From Bacillota bacterium (lineage in GTDB: Bacteria; Bacillota; Clostridia; Peptostreptococcales; Anaerovoracaceae): 19,956 nt of DNA. Where the stretch lies: positions 1 through 19,956 of the forward strand of contig JAEEPD010000127.1 of the NCBI GenBank assembly GCA_016284575.1. Reading direction: 5' to 3'. The position numbers and the translations under genes were made by a program. The notes below the pieces were generated by a model, which had not been told where the DNA came from, did not search any database, and saw nothing but the letters and a program-made list of their open reading frames with translations. Of the stretch, positions 1 to 7,747 are shown one piece after another (within the stretch, counting starts at the first letter, position 1; every line of letters begins with the position of its first letter).

Positions 1-3000
1 TCCACACCAGAATTTGATAGTAGGGATCGTTCTGGTGGCTCTGCCACTCCAGCCAGTAAGCCTGAAGGGCACCGTCGACGCTGGAAATGACTGTGTATGA
101 AGGCTCGGATGCGTAGCGGCAGTCGCCGTCCGCGTACTGTCCGATAGCCGTGAATTCTATCTTCTGATGCTCCTGCAGGAAGCTGTCCGGCAGGGAGAGC
201 TGAACCTTATAAAGGCCTCTCTTCGTATCAGTTCTGGCAGTTGCCACCTGAATGCCGTCAGCGTAGATATCCACTGCGTACTGGCTGCTGTGGCCCTTGT
301 AGCTTACGGGGCCGTAGCCGTAGACCGTGAATTCTCCGTCCACGCTGTTCGCGGGCGAATAGATGCTCAGCTTGCCGCTTCTGGCACTGCATTCGCCTAT
401 GAAGTAGTTGCCGTCCCCGGCTCTGAGCCACGCACTGGCGCTCAGCTCGGAGCCCACGGTCTCGGTAACTGTGGTATTTACGGTGAGGGGGAAGCCGCCG
501 TATTCATTAAGCTGATCCTGGGTCAGGGTCAGTTCAATGATGCCGTTGCTCTGTATTATGCCGTTTCCGCCCCAGCGGTTCAGGTCGAAGGCCTTTCCGT
601 TGATGGTAAGGGACCTGGTGTTGATAAAGCCGGAGCCGATATTGGTCTGTCCCGTCTGGTTGGTGAGGATGTAAAGCTTCACTTCCCCTGAGGGATCCTG
701 CGGAGTATTCAGCTGGCAAACCACCTCGATGTCCACCAGGCCTTCGTAGCGCTGGGTCACATTTACGTTGGATGCGCCGGTGTTGACAATGCCGTTGGCA
801 ACTGCGGCGGAGGGCAGGGTCACGGTCGTGTAGCCCGTAGCCTTGTCGCTTACGGTAAAGCTGCCGGCTGCCGCGTACTCCGTGCCGCCGGTCCAGCTGC
901 TCTGATAGCTTTCGGGATCAAGACCGGTCAGATAGCTGCGGTTGACGATGGCGTAGCTGTAGCTGCCCGCGGGAAGATAAGGGGTGCTCATGTTGCCGCG
1001 GGTATAATTGGCGCCCACGCTCATCCTCGCTGCGCTGTTTCTGTGGTAAATGAGGCCTGTGCCGTCATAGATAAGCATGTCGAAGTCATCCATGCCGTTG
1101 CCGCCGCTCCAGTTGAAGACATTATAGCCCCTGCGGGTCATCTCCAGACCGGTCAGATGCTTGTAAAGCCTGCCGTCCTGCGTACCGAAGGCAAAGGTCC
1201 CAGTATACTCGGATTCATAGAAGCCATTGCTTTCGCTGTAGTACATTTCCAGTGTCAGGACTTCGCCCGCTGTTACCTGGCCCGGGTCCTCCAGAACGAA
1301 GGAATTGTCTCTGCGTCTTATGGGAAGCTCTGTTCCGTCGGCTTTCTTTACAACCAGCTTGCTGATGTGATAGGGGCTTAAGATCCAGCTTCCATTCTCC
1401 GCATGGTACTTGATGCTGTCCATGACCACCAGGCCATCCGCCAGGGGTATCTGCATGTTTACGGTTCCGCCCAGATCCGAGGCCTCAAGAGTCTTCTCGT
1501 AGACAGCCCAGCGAAGATCGCCCATGCTGGCGTAAAGGACTGAGCCTGCGGTCACTTTGTTTATGGTGAAGCTGCCGTTTGCGTCTGTGCGTACGTATTC
1601 CGTGGCGCTGTAGCCATCATTGCCGTAGCGGGTGATGTAAAACACGCTGTTTCTGATAGCCGTGGGTGCGCCGCCTTTCAGGTCCTCGTAAACGGCGGTG
1701 CCGCTGACGGTCCCCATGGGCTTTTCCTTAAGGGGCAGCTCTATTCTGCGGCTGTTTTCACCGGACTGGGCCGCCTGGCCTGTTATAGCCACAGGATCGG
1801 AGTCCGTGTAGTAGACGCTGCTGCTCCAGGAAGGCCTTGCCACCGCATATACTGTTTTCCCAACGAGCACCGGATAGTAGGAGCTGGTGGAGAGCAGCTG
1901 GGTGCAGGCCGCATCGGCATACCAGAAGTAGTCCGAGTAGACATAGCTGCCGCCGGCGGTGGCTTCAACATACACGTATTCCGAGGTCTTCGGAGTGAAG
2001 TTCAGTGCCGTCTGTGTCACCTGGCCGTTTGTCAGAGTAATGTCCACCGGAGCGTCCAGGTAGCTCATGTAGCCGTAGCCGTCAACCCAGCCCCTGATGT
2101 CCAGGCTGTAGTCTCCGGCCTTGAAGCTGTCGATGGTTATGGTGGTTGTGTCTTTGTAAAGATTTTTATAGTACTGCACTGCTGTGCCGTCTGAGATCTC
2201 CAGCATGGGAGAATACTGCCAGCTGCTGTCTCCTGAAACCGTCAGCTCCAGACGGGGCGCCACCTCCTTGTTTACATCAGCTGTCACCTCTGTGCCGTTC
2301 ACATCGAAGACCAGCTTTTGCACAGAGGCTGCGTCTGCGGGAAGCTCGCCGTTTCCGTAAAGAGAGCTGTAGTAAACCTCGCTCCCTATGATATCGGTCT
2401 GTGGAGCTCCGCTGACATCCGTATAGCACAGGGTGATGGAACAGGTCTCGTCCTCTGTCAGATCTCTGTTCAGAGGCAGATAAGCGCTGAAATCACGATT
2501 CCTGACCAGTGTTCCATAATCAGTCTCGGACAGGTAGATGGTGGGCTCACCGTCCGCCGCCACAGCCACATCCGAGATGACTATACTGAACTCCTTATTG
2601 GTGCTGTTTCCGTATGTGCCGATGATGGCAGCCTTCACGGTGAACGTGAAGGTGCCCGCCTGGGTAGGCGTACCGGAAATGATACCGCCGTCGCTTAAGG
2701 ACAAGCCCGGGGGAAGCTCTCCGCCGGCAACGAACCAGGAGAATGTGCCTTCGCTGCTGTCTCCCTTGGTAGCATCCAGGGTCGCGGTATATGCCGTGCC
2801 GTGCTTGCCGCCGTTAAGGCTTGCGGTTGTGATGATGGGGGCCTGCTCGTAAACTTCCAGGGTCAGGGTCTGGGTATCGTAAAGCTCTCCCTGGGACGCC
2901 TTTACCTCGAAGCTGAAGCTTCCGGTCCGGTCCGGCGTACCCATCAGGTATCCGCCGGCGGTCACAGTCATGTCGCCGGGCAGCGCGCCGTTTTCCAAGG

Positions 3001-3655
3001 ACCAGACGATGTCTTCGTCGCTGCTGCCCTTGGAGGCGTACAGCGTGTTCTGATACAGCCGGCCCACCTGGGCCCCCTCAACGAAGGTGGTGGTGATGGT
3101 GGGACCGTTTTTCGGAAGAACATCAGATCCCTTTTCAACGATTCTTACTATTCCGTCGGGTATGTAATACTCTTCGGTAGTTGTTTCGCTTATGTAAGTT
3201 CCGCCGGATGTCACTACTTTAAGCTTGTATTCTCCTGTTGCTGCATCAGGAATGACAACATCATGGATCCATATATCCAAGCCTGTATAGTCAGAATCAC
3301 TGAAGACCTGGCTTTCATTCGTTCCGCCATAAGGCAGAGTCGAACCATTCGCCAGCTGGTAAACGTCAGAAAGAGATGAACCGTCCACCAGCCAGATCGA
3401 CTGTATGGTACATGAAGACGTCAATGCCCTGCCGCCAGATATGCTTAACCGTACTGTCCCGGAATCATCTCTGGTAAGGTATCCGTCACTTTCTCCGTAG
3501 TCGTACTGGCCACCGGATGTAAGTCTGTTGCCATCATAGCTGATGAATGCAAGAACATTTGATCCACCGGCAAATACTGTCATGGGCATCAGCGACATTA
3601 GCATCGCTGCTGCCACGATCAAAGATAACAATCGTTTTGGCTTAGTTATCTTCAT
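1..3655 (-). CDS. Large secreted Ig-like-repeat surface protein (C-terminus off window)
   Basis: The minus-strand frame starting at ATG 3655 has no stop codon down to base 1, so at least 1218 residues are present and the C-terminus is outside the window. The start is supported by AGGAGG at 3665-3670. Residues 1-29 form a classic signal peptide (basic MKITKPKR, hydrophobic core, MTVFA cleavage region), so the protein is exported. Residues about 188-270 and 271-362 are two tandem 'putative Ig' (He_PIG-type) modules. The second carries the typical LPPGLSLSDGGIISGTPTQA pattern, the first a weaker LPGDMTVTAGGYLMGTP version. Around 647-722 there is a carboxypeptidase-regulatory-like beta-sandwich (GTVSGTAVYED, then RTDANGSFTINKVTAG). 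The rest is Ser/Thr/Gly/Tyr-rich beta-type sequence with few cysteines, which I could not assign. No anchor (LPXTG or SLH) is visible, but the end is missing. Role inferred as adhesin or cell-surface protein; ligand unknown. Expression may depend on the LuxR-type membrane protein encoded just upstream. Confidence 0.85.
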   Translation of the reverse strand, partial: MKITKPKRLLSLIVAAAMLMSLMPMTVFAGGSNVLAFISYDGNRLTSGGQYDYGESDGYLTRDDSGTVRLSISGGRALTSSCTIQSIWLVDGSSLSDVYQLANGSTLPYGGTNESQVFSDSDYTGLDIWIHDVVIPDAATGEYKLKVVTSGGTYISETTTEEYYIPDGIVRIVEKGSDVLPKNGPTITTTFVEGAQVGRLYQNTLYASKGSSDEDIVWSLENGALPGDMTVTAGGYLMGTPDRTGSFSFEVKASQGELYDTQTLTLEVYEQAPIITTASLNGGKHGTAYTATLDATKGDSSEGTFSWFVAGGELPPGLSLSDGGIISGTPTQAGTFTFTVKAAIIGTYGNSTNKEFSIVISDVAVAADGEPTIYLSETDYGTLVRNRDFSAYLPLNRDLTEDETCSITLCYTDVSGAPQTDIIGSEVYYSSLYGNGELPADAASVQKLVFDVNGTEVTADVNKEVAPRLELTVSGDSSWQYSPMLEISDGTAVQYYKNLYKDTTTITIDSFKAGDYSLDIRGWVDGYGYMSYLDAPVDITLTNGQVTQTALNFTPKTSEYVYVEATAGGSYVYSDYFWYADAACTQLLSTSSYYPVLVGKTVYAVARPSWSSSVYYTDSDPVAITGQAAQSGENSRRIELPLKEKPMGTVSGTAVYEDLKGGAPTAIRNSVFYITRYGNDGYSATEYVRTDANGSFTINKVTAGSVLYASMGDLRWAVYEKTLEASDLGGTVNMQIPLADGLVVMDSIKYHAENGSWILSPYHISKLVVKKADGTELPIRRRDNSFVLEDPGQVTAGEVLTLEMYYSESNGFYESEYTGTFAFGTQDGRLYKHLTGLEMTRRGYNVFNWSGGNGMDDFDMLIYDGTGLIYHRNSAARMSVGANYTRGNMSTPYLPAGSYSYAIVNRSYLTGLDPESYQSSWTGGTEYAAAGSFTVSDKATGYTTVTLPSAAVANGIVNTGASNVNVTQRYEGLVDIEVVCQLNTPQDPSGEVKLYILTNQTGQTNIGSGFINTRSLTINGKAFDLNRWGGNGIIQSNGIIELTLTQDQLNEYGGFPLTVNTTVTETVGSELSASAWLRAGDGNYFIGECSARSGKLSIYSPANSVDGEFTVYGYGPVSYKGHSSQYAVDIYADGIQVATARTDTKRGLYKVQLSLPDSFLQEHQKIEFTAIGQYADGDCRYASEPSYTVISSVDGALQAYWLEWQSHQNDPYYQILVW

Positions 3656-3723
3656 AATAGTTGTCCTCCTGTATGTGATAAAAAGTGTCCGCCCGCCGGC
3701 TGCCCTTGCCGTCTGGCTGTGAC

Positions 3724-3753
3724 AATATAATTGACAGTTTATTTGTACTGCAA
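3724..3753 (-). promoter_or_regulatory. Putative sigma-A promoter of the surface-protein gene
   Basis: On the minus strand TTGCAG (3748-3753) and TATATT (3724-3729) are separated by 18 bp. This would give a leader of about 60 nt before the ATG at 3655. The match is moderate. The promoter sits directly downstream of the inverted repeats at 3756-3790, a typical activator position. Confidence 0.4.
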
Positions 3754-3755
3754 AA

Positions 3756-3790
3756 CCCGCAATATTGGTATTGCGGGAAACCGCAATACC
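3756..3790. repeat. Overlapping inverted repeats forming two competing hairpins
   Basis: CCCGCAATA (3756-3764) pairs perfectly with TATTGCGGG (3769-3777) over a 4-nt loop. Alternatively GGTATTGCGG (3767-3776) pairs perfectly with CCGCAATACC (3781-3790) over a GAAA loop. The two structures share the middle arm and exclude each other. The site is 3 bp upstream of a candidate -35 box of the surface-protein gene and downstream of the LuxR-type gene. It could be a double operator read as DNA. As RNA it could only be the 3' trailer of the upstream transcript. No T-run follows, so it is not a simple terminator. Confidence 0.7.
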
Positions 3791-3846
3791 GCAACCGTTC
3801 GGAAAAAGCTAATTTACACGCCTTCATTATTCGAAATAAAGACAAT

Positions 3847-3879
3847 AAAAAAACGGCGCCCATAAAGGTAAAACGCCGC
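3847..3879 (-). terminator. Probable rho-independent terminator after the LuxR-type gene
   Basis: Reading the minus strand, CGGCG (3874-3878) pairs with CGCCG (3854-3858) across a 15-nt loop and is followed by seven T (3847-3853). The stem is short but the T-run is good. It lies 53 bp after the stop of the LuxR-type membrane gene, so that gene and the surface-protein gene are probably separate transcription units. Confidence 0.5.
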
Positions 3880-3931
3880 TGTATGGCATAAGGAATTGCC
3901 GCTCGGAGGGCCCAGAAGCCGCCCTGCCACC

Positions 3932-5323
3932 CTAATGATATTCTCTGAACAGCTGTATAAGGCCGGCTCTGTTCCTGGCCCCGGTCTTGCGGTAAATAGA
4001 GGTTATATGAGCCTGCAGAGTCCTAAGGGATATGAAGAGCTCCGCCGCCATGTCCTTCTGGTCTGCCTCGCTCATGATAAGGGCTCTTAGCACATCCCTT
4101 TCCCTCTGAGTAAGATTGAAGTGCGCTGAAAACTCGGTCAGCAGGGTCTCCTGATCCTTTTCCGGCGCCTTCTCCTCTACTGAAGCCGCCGGGGCAGAAG
4201 CAACCTGGCCGGAAAGAATAAAAAGCAGAGTAAGAAGAGCGGAAAGCAATATGTATACAACTATCACCCAGGTGAACTCTCCCCTTGAAAGCACGGTGTC
4301 ATAAATAATTATCCCAAGGGCCAAAGCGGGAAGCCTTACAGCCCTGCCAAGGCTCGGGTGATATCCGGCATTATCCTCAGTGACAGTGGCAAAAAGAGGC
4401 ACGGTAAAATAAATGATGACTATCCCCGCAAAGAGGGAATAAAGGGATGCATTTATAAATATAGTGGTATCGCTGTTCATAAAAAGAGCGCCTGCAGAGG
4501 ATGCTATCATTACAAACAAGACCATAAGGGATATACCCCTGAAGCCACCCTTGTCTATGACCCAGCCGCCAAAGGCCATGCCTGCGAAATAGAAAAGCCT
4601 CGGCAGAGTATACAGCTGCAGCCGCCCGCTGGCCTGAAGGGAGGTCAGGACCCCGTCGTTTAATCCGCCCATCATGGATATTATGGCAATGCCTGAAAGA
4701 AGCATCCAGCTCTCCGGAAGGACCCATGGCTCGCCTGAGAGCCCGTCTTGTGCAGCTTCCGTTTTCGTGGCCGATTCCCGCCCTGCATCGCTCCCGGCAA
4801 AGCTCAGGAAAAGCGCCGCCAGCATGGCTGCAGCAAGAAGCAGCACGTATACTGCCTCCAGAGGCTCCGCCAGAGCCGTTAGCACCTGAAGCACCGCCGC
4901 AAAGCACATTCCAAGGGAGCTGAGCCTGCCTATGCAGGGGCTTCCTTTCAAGCTGAGCGCTGAGGTACAGTAGGCTGAGGCTCCCACGATACCGGCAAAA
5001 TAAAGGCTGAGAAGCACGGTTAAGCTCAGGAACAAAATGCTCCTGGCATTTATCATCAGCAGCATAAAAAGTGCCCCAAGTCCATAGACTGCGCTGATCG
5101 CAGTCTTTGAATCTCCAAAGCGCCTCCGAAGAGGCCCATAGGAAAGAAAGCCTGCCGCCATGGCAAAAAGATAGGCAATGCGAAGCACTGCAAAATCAGC
5201 CGCCGGAAGCAGCCTGAACATGACCTCGTCCGCAACTATATCGATGCTGAGGAAGTAATAGGAGGCTGCCGCCAGCAGCAGGACAGCTGCTTTATGTTTT
5301 TTATTCAAACTGCTGCTTTTCAT
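3932..5323 (-). CDS. Membrane-embedded LuxR-family transcriptional regulator (12-TM, MFS-like sensor + HTH)
   Basis: 463 aa. Residues 12-372 contain about 12 hydrophobic segments, arranged like a major-facilitator transporter with a charged linker around 178-205. A hydrophilic linker (373-401) then leads to a C-terminal LuxR/GerE helix-turn-helix at 402-460 (FNLTQRERDVLRALI, then DMAAELFISLRTLQAHITSIYRK), with the expected Leu/Thr recognition-helix pattern. No receiver or kinase domain is present. The likely role, inferred from the architecture, is a one-component regulator that senses a ligand at or in the membrane and binds DNA from there. Start ATG at 5323 has a GGAG about 12 nt upstream, rather distant. 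The next gene in the same direction is the large surface protein, and an inverted-repeat cluster lies between them, so that gene is the most obvious candidate target. Ligand and target are not shown by the sequence. Confidence 0.85.
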   Translation of the reverse strand: MKSSSLNKKHKAAVLLLAAASYYFLSIDIVADEVMFRLLPAADFAVLRIAYLFAMAAGFLSYGPLRRRFGDSKTAISAVYGLGALFMLLMINARSILFLSLTVLLSLYFAGIVGASAYCTSALSLKGSPCIGRLSSLGMCFAAVLQVLTALAEPLEAVYVLLLAAAMLAALFLSFAGSDAGRESATKTEAAQDGLSGEPWVLPESWMLLSGIAIISMMGGLNDGVLTSLQASGRLQLYTLPRLFYFAGMAFGGWVIDKGGFRGISLMVLFVMIASSAGALFMNSDTTIFINASLYSLFAGIVIIYFTVPLFATVTEDNAGYHPSLGRAVRLPALALGIIIYDTVLSRGEFTWVIVVYILLSALLTLLFILSGQVASAPAASVEEKAPEKDQETLLTEFSAHFNLTQRERDVLRALIMSEADQKDMAAELFISLRTLQAHITSIYRKTGARNRAGLIQLFREYH

Positions 5324-5381
5324 AGGTAGTCCGGCTCCGTTCCGGCTATGCAGGAAGGCTCCTGCGCCTTAAGCTTTAACT

Positions 5382-5410
5382 GATTTTCCTGGCTCCTGAG
5401 GCTGAAAATC
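5382..5410 (-). other. Inverted repeat just after the CAP gene stop, weak terminator candidate
   Basis: GATTTTC (5382-5388) and GAAAATC (5404-5410) form a perfect 7-bp stem immediately after the CAP-gene stop codon, with a 15-nt loop. There is no T-run on either strand. A second small hairpin (GCAGGA/TCCTGC, 5350-5365) follows. One of these may end or stabilise the transcript, but neither is a textbook terminator. Confidence 0.25.
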
Positions 5411-5412
5411 TC

Positions 5413-6576
5413 CTACGGAAGATTGATGCTCTCCAGTTTGCTGAAGCCTTTTCCGAACATCTGAACGTAATAGGTGTGACCGCCGCTCTGATACGCGCCT
5501 ATGCCTATGTGGGTAAAGCTTGGCATAAGAATGTTCTCCCTGTGGCCGGGTGACTGCATCCAGTCGTCCATGGCCTGGTTTCCGTCGAGCTGCTCTCCGG
5601 CGATGTTCTCACCGGCCTGAGAGATGTTCTCCATAAAGTCCTTATCCAGCAGGCTTAAGCAGTCCCCGCCGCCGGGCCTGGTGTGGGAGAAGAGAGTCTC
5701 CAGCTCCCTTGCGCGTTTCATGGCCGCCTGCTGCAGGTCCGGGTTTATGGAGAGTGCTCCAAGGCCCTGAGCCGCCCTTTCCTGGTTGGTCCTTTCGAGT
5801 ATCTGCCTTACGGCGTCCAGCTCGAATTCCGTGTAATCCTTAAAGAAGACATGGGGCTCCGCAGGATCGCTCTCCGAGACCTCTATGAGCGCCTTCTTAG
5901 GTGTCTTTATTACGTCTTCGCCGTTTATTATGCGCTTCACCAGGTCCGAATACCTGCAGTAGACCGCCGCGGCTTGAGCACGGTTCATCATGTTGTCGCC
6001 CTTGAAGGACCCATCGGAAAAGCCGCTGATCAGCCCAAGGTCATAGCACATGGCCACGTAATCCCTGTACTCAGCCTTAAGCGATGCTCCGTCTTTGATG
6101 CCCCCGACTATGGTGTCGAGATCGTACTGGGAGGGCTCCGTGTAGCCCGCAGCCATAAGAAGCTTTATGAGGACCCTTGCCATGTCGTAGCGGGGCATGG
6201 GAGAATCCAGATCCCCGCGGCTCATCCCGGGATCTAAAAGTCCCAGCTTTTCCGCTCCGAAGCCCGCTGCAAGCACCCAGTCCTTCGGATAAGCCGCCTC
6301 CCCCTCCGCCAGAGCATCAGGGTACACAGCCCTCATCATTATGGTCGTAAATGCCGCGTAGGACAGGGGGGATTCCGGCATGAAGTTCCGGATACCGGTC
6401 CTGGCGTTGAGGCTGCCCTCGATCACGTGTTCGTTAAAGGCCCGTTCTATCTCGCCTATGGCCCAGTGGTTCATGTCCACATCATTGAATATGCTGCTGC
6501 CGGCTGAGGCGGGGGCTGCGAAAGACAGAACCAACGCCAGAGTCAGAGCTGCGGATACAAACAGTCGCTTCTTCAT
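5413..6576 (-). CDS. SLH-domain-anchored CAP/SCP (YkwD-like) secreted protein
   Basis: 387 aa with a clear signal peptide (1-25, hydrophobic core then PASA cleavage). Residues about 28-215 contain SLH-type repeats (FNDVDMNHWAIGEIERAF at the start; LISGFSDGSFKGDNMMNRAQ near 185-205), normally used to bind pyruvylated secondary cell-wall polymer. After a linker, a CAP domain runs from about 256 to 378. It has the family signatures: TNQERAAQG, HTRP at 298-301, GENIA from 322 and GHRENIL at 344-350. These carry the conserved His/Glu cavity residues of bacterial SCP proteins. Location is therefore the cell surface; the biochemical role of bacterial CAP proteins is generally unsettled. RBS GGAGG lies 8 nt before the ATG at 6576. 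It has its own candidate promoter and is insulated from the upstream operon by a terminator, so it is probably monocistronic. Confidence 0.9.
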   Translation of the reverse strand: MKKRLFVSAALTLALVLSFAAPASAGSSIFNDVDMNHWAIGEIERAFNEHVIEGSLNARTGIRNFMPESPLSYAAFTTIMMRAVYPDALAEGEAAYPKDWVLAAGFGAEKLGLLDPGMSRGDLDSPMPRYDMARVLIKLLMAAGYTEPSQYDLDTIVGGIKDGASLKAEYRDYVAMCYDLGLISGFSDGSFKGDNMMNRAQAAAVYCRYSDLVKRIINGEDVIKTPKKALIEVSESDPAEPHVFFKDYTEFELDAVRQILERTNQERAAQGLGALSINPDLQQAAMKRARELETLFSHTRPGGGDCLSLLDKDFMENISQAGENIAGEQLDGNQAMDDWMQSPGHRENILMPSFTHIGIGAYQSGGHTYYVQMFGKGFSKLESINLP

Positions 6577-6603
6577 AAGAGTATCCTCCGTTCATACACA
6601 TAT

Positions 6604-6633
6604 ATTATGCGACGGACAGGCCCCTTTGCGCAA
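6604..6633 (-). promoter_or_regulatory. Candidate promoter of the SLH-CAP gene
   Basis: On the minus strand TTGCGC (6628-6633) and CATAAT (6604-6609) are 18 bp apart, about 30 bp before the ATG. The -10 is good and the -35 only partial. The position right after an operon terminator supports it. Confidence 0.35.
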
Positions 6634-6670
6634 TAAGAAAGGGTATGCAGATTAATTATCTGCATGCCCC
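6633..6670 (-). terminator. Rho-independent terminator of the SDR/409-aa/GcvT operon
   Basis: A 12-bp stem (6641-6652 with 6658-6669, one G-T pair) with a 5-nt loop is followed on the minus strand by a T-rich CTTTCTTATT. It lies 34 bp after the stop codon of the GcvT-like gene and closes the three-gene operon. Confidence 0.8.
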
Positions 6671-6703
6671 TTCTATCAGTTGTGCTTATAGCCTTTCTGG
6701 CTT

Positions 6704-7735
6704 TTATTTCAGCCAGTTCTTCTCAGTTATTACGCAGTCGAAGCCGTGGATCTTTATGCGGTCCCCGATGTGGAGCTTATCCTTCTTTGCAAGGATATAG
6801 CCGTTGTTGACATCCTTGACGTAGGAATAGACCATCTTGGAGACGCGGCCGATCTCCTCCTCTTCGCCATCGATGAACACGGGCTCTCCGGGTCCTCCGT
6901 ACTGCTTCGCACGGATGTAGAAGTTCTCCTCCTCATCGCAGACCTCAAAGCCCAACATCTCTCTGGCAGGACCTGCTTCCTTTATCTTCAGCAGAGCTTC
7001 CTTGCCGATGAAGTCCTTTTCCCAGTTGATGTTTGCGTCAAGCCCTACCTCCAGGGGATTGGTGTGAGCCAGATCTCTCATATAGTAGAAGCCGGCCTCT
7101 GTGGGCAGGGTCCATGCAAATACCTGGAACTCAGTCACCTCTTTTCCTCCGGCAGCCTTGACTGCCGCATCGATGGCATCCTGCACATCGTCAGCGTCCT
7201 CGGCGGCGCAGTACACCTCATAGCCCCACTTTTCGCCTGTGAAGCCTCCGCGGTTCAGGATTACGGACTTGCCTGCTATCTGAGCCTCTCTGTGGCAGAA
7301 GAACTTCAGCTTCGGCTCCCCATCCTCCAGAATGCTGCTCAGCACCTCCTTGGACCTGGGTCCCTGTATGCTGAACATGTGCCAGTCCTCGGTGATCTCG
7401 GAGGCATCGATATCATAACCATCTGAATGAAAATAGAACCAGTCGTCCATTTTGGTGCCATACAGGGTGGATACCCAGTAGCGGTCCTCATCCATGCGCA
7501 TCACCACCACATCGTCGATGATCTCGCCGCTGTCGTCCAGCATGGTGGTATAGCGGTCGCGGCCCACCTCAAGGCCTGCGATGTCGTTGGGGAAGATATA
7601 GTCAAGGAAACGCTTCGCATCCTCCCCCTGCACCTCCATCAGCTGATGGGTGAAGAGATAATAGCCCACGCACTCACGGACAGCCATGTGCTCGGAGCGC
7701 TTCCATTCGTCATTTTTAAATATGTTCCTGTACAT
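6704..7735 (-). CDS. GcvT-family folate-dependent aminomethyl/methyltransferase (demethylase-like)
   Basis: 343 aa, close to the usual GcvT length. The fold shows in the right order: YTTMLDDSGEIIDDVVVMR (63-80) with the Asp pair D74-D75 at the position of the catalytic Asp of GcvT; RGGFTGEKWGYEVY (162-175), matching the family R-x-G-[FY]-T-G-E-x-G-[FY]-E-[IV]-Y motif; the LPTEAGFYYMRDL and NPLEVGLDANINWEKDFIGKEAL blocks; and a C-terminal barrel. GcvT relatives move one-carbon groups from a substrate to tetrahydrofolate (glycine cleavage T-protein, DmdA, LigM). The T-protein segment VVNASN after the Asp pair is replaced by VSTLYGT, and no gcvH or gcvP is nearby, so this is probably not the glycine-cleavage enzyme. 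The KGCYxGQE signature of YgfZ is absent. It is the last gene of a tight operon, 12 bp after the 409-aa gene, with RBS GGGAGG. Inferred role: THF-dependent demethylation of a small molecule; substrate unknown. It also contains the first copy of the 28-bp repeat (6872-6899). Confidence 0.8.
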   Translation of the reverse strand: MYRNIFKNDEWKRSEHMAVRECVGYYLFTHQLMEVQGEDAKRFLDYIFPNDIAGLEVGRDRYTTMLDDSGEIIDDVVVMRMDEDRYWVSTLYGTKMDDWFYFHSDGYDIDASEITEDWHMFSIQGPRSKEVLSSILEDGEPKLKFFCHREAQIAGKSVILNRGGFTGEKWGYEVYCAAEDADDVQDAIDAAVKAAGGKEVTEFQVFAWTLPTEAGFYYMRDLAHTNPLEVGLDANINWEKDFIGKEALLKIKEAGPAREMLGFEVCDEEENFYIRAKQYGGPGEPVFIDGEEEEIGRVSKMVYSYVKDVNNGYILAKKDKLHIGDRIKIHGFDCVITEKNWLK

Positions 7736-7747
7736 TTTGCGCCTCCC

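Noticed and set aside
167..3379. Several plus-strand open frames (167-691, 1043-1381, 2318-2698, 2801-3379)
   Set aside because: All lie antisense to the continuous surface-protein frame and have no recognisable motifs.
3756..3790. CRISPR-like or IS-end interpretation of the CCGCAATA repeats
   Set aside because: There are only three adjoining half-sites with 4-nt gaps, no spacers, no transposase and no target duplication, so an operator or hairpin reading is simpler.
6704..7735. Canonical glycine-cleavage T-protein or YgfZ assignment
   Set aside because: No gcvH/gcvP neighbours, a changed segment after the Asp pair, and no YgfZ KGCYxGQE motif; only the family-level call is supported.
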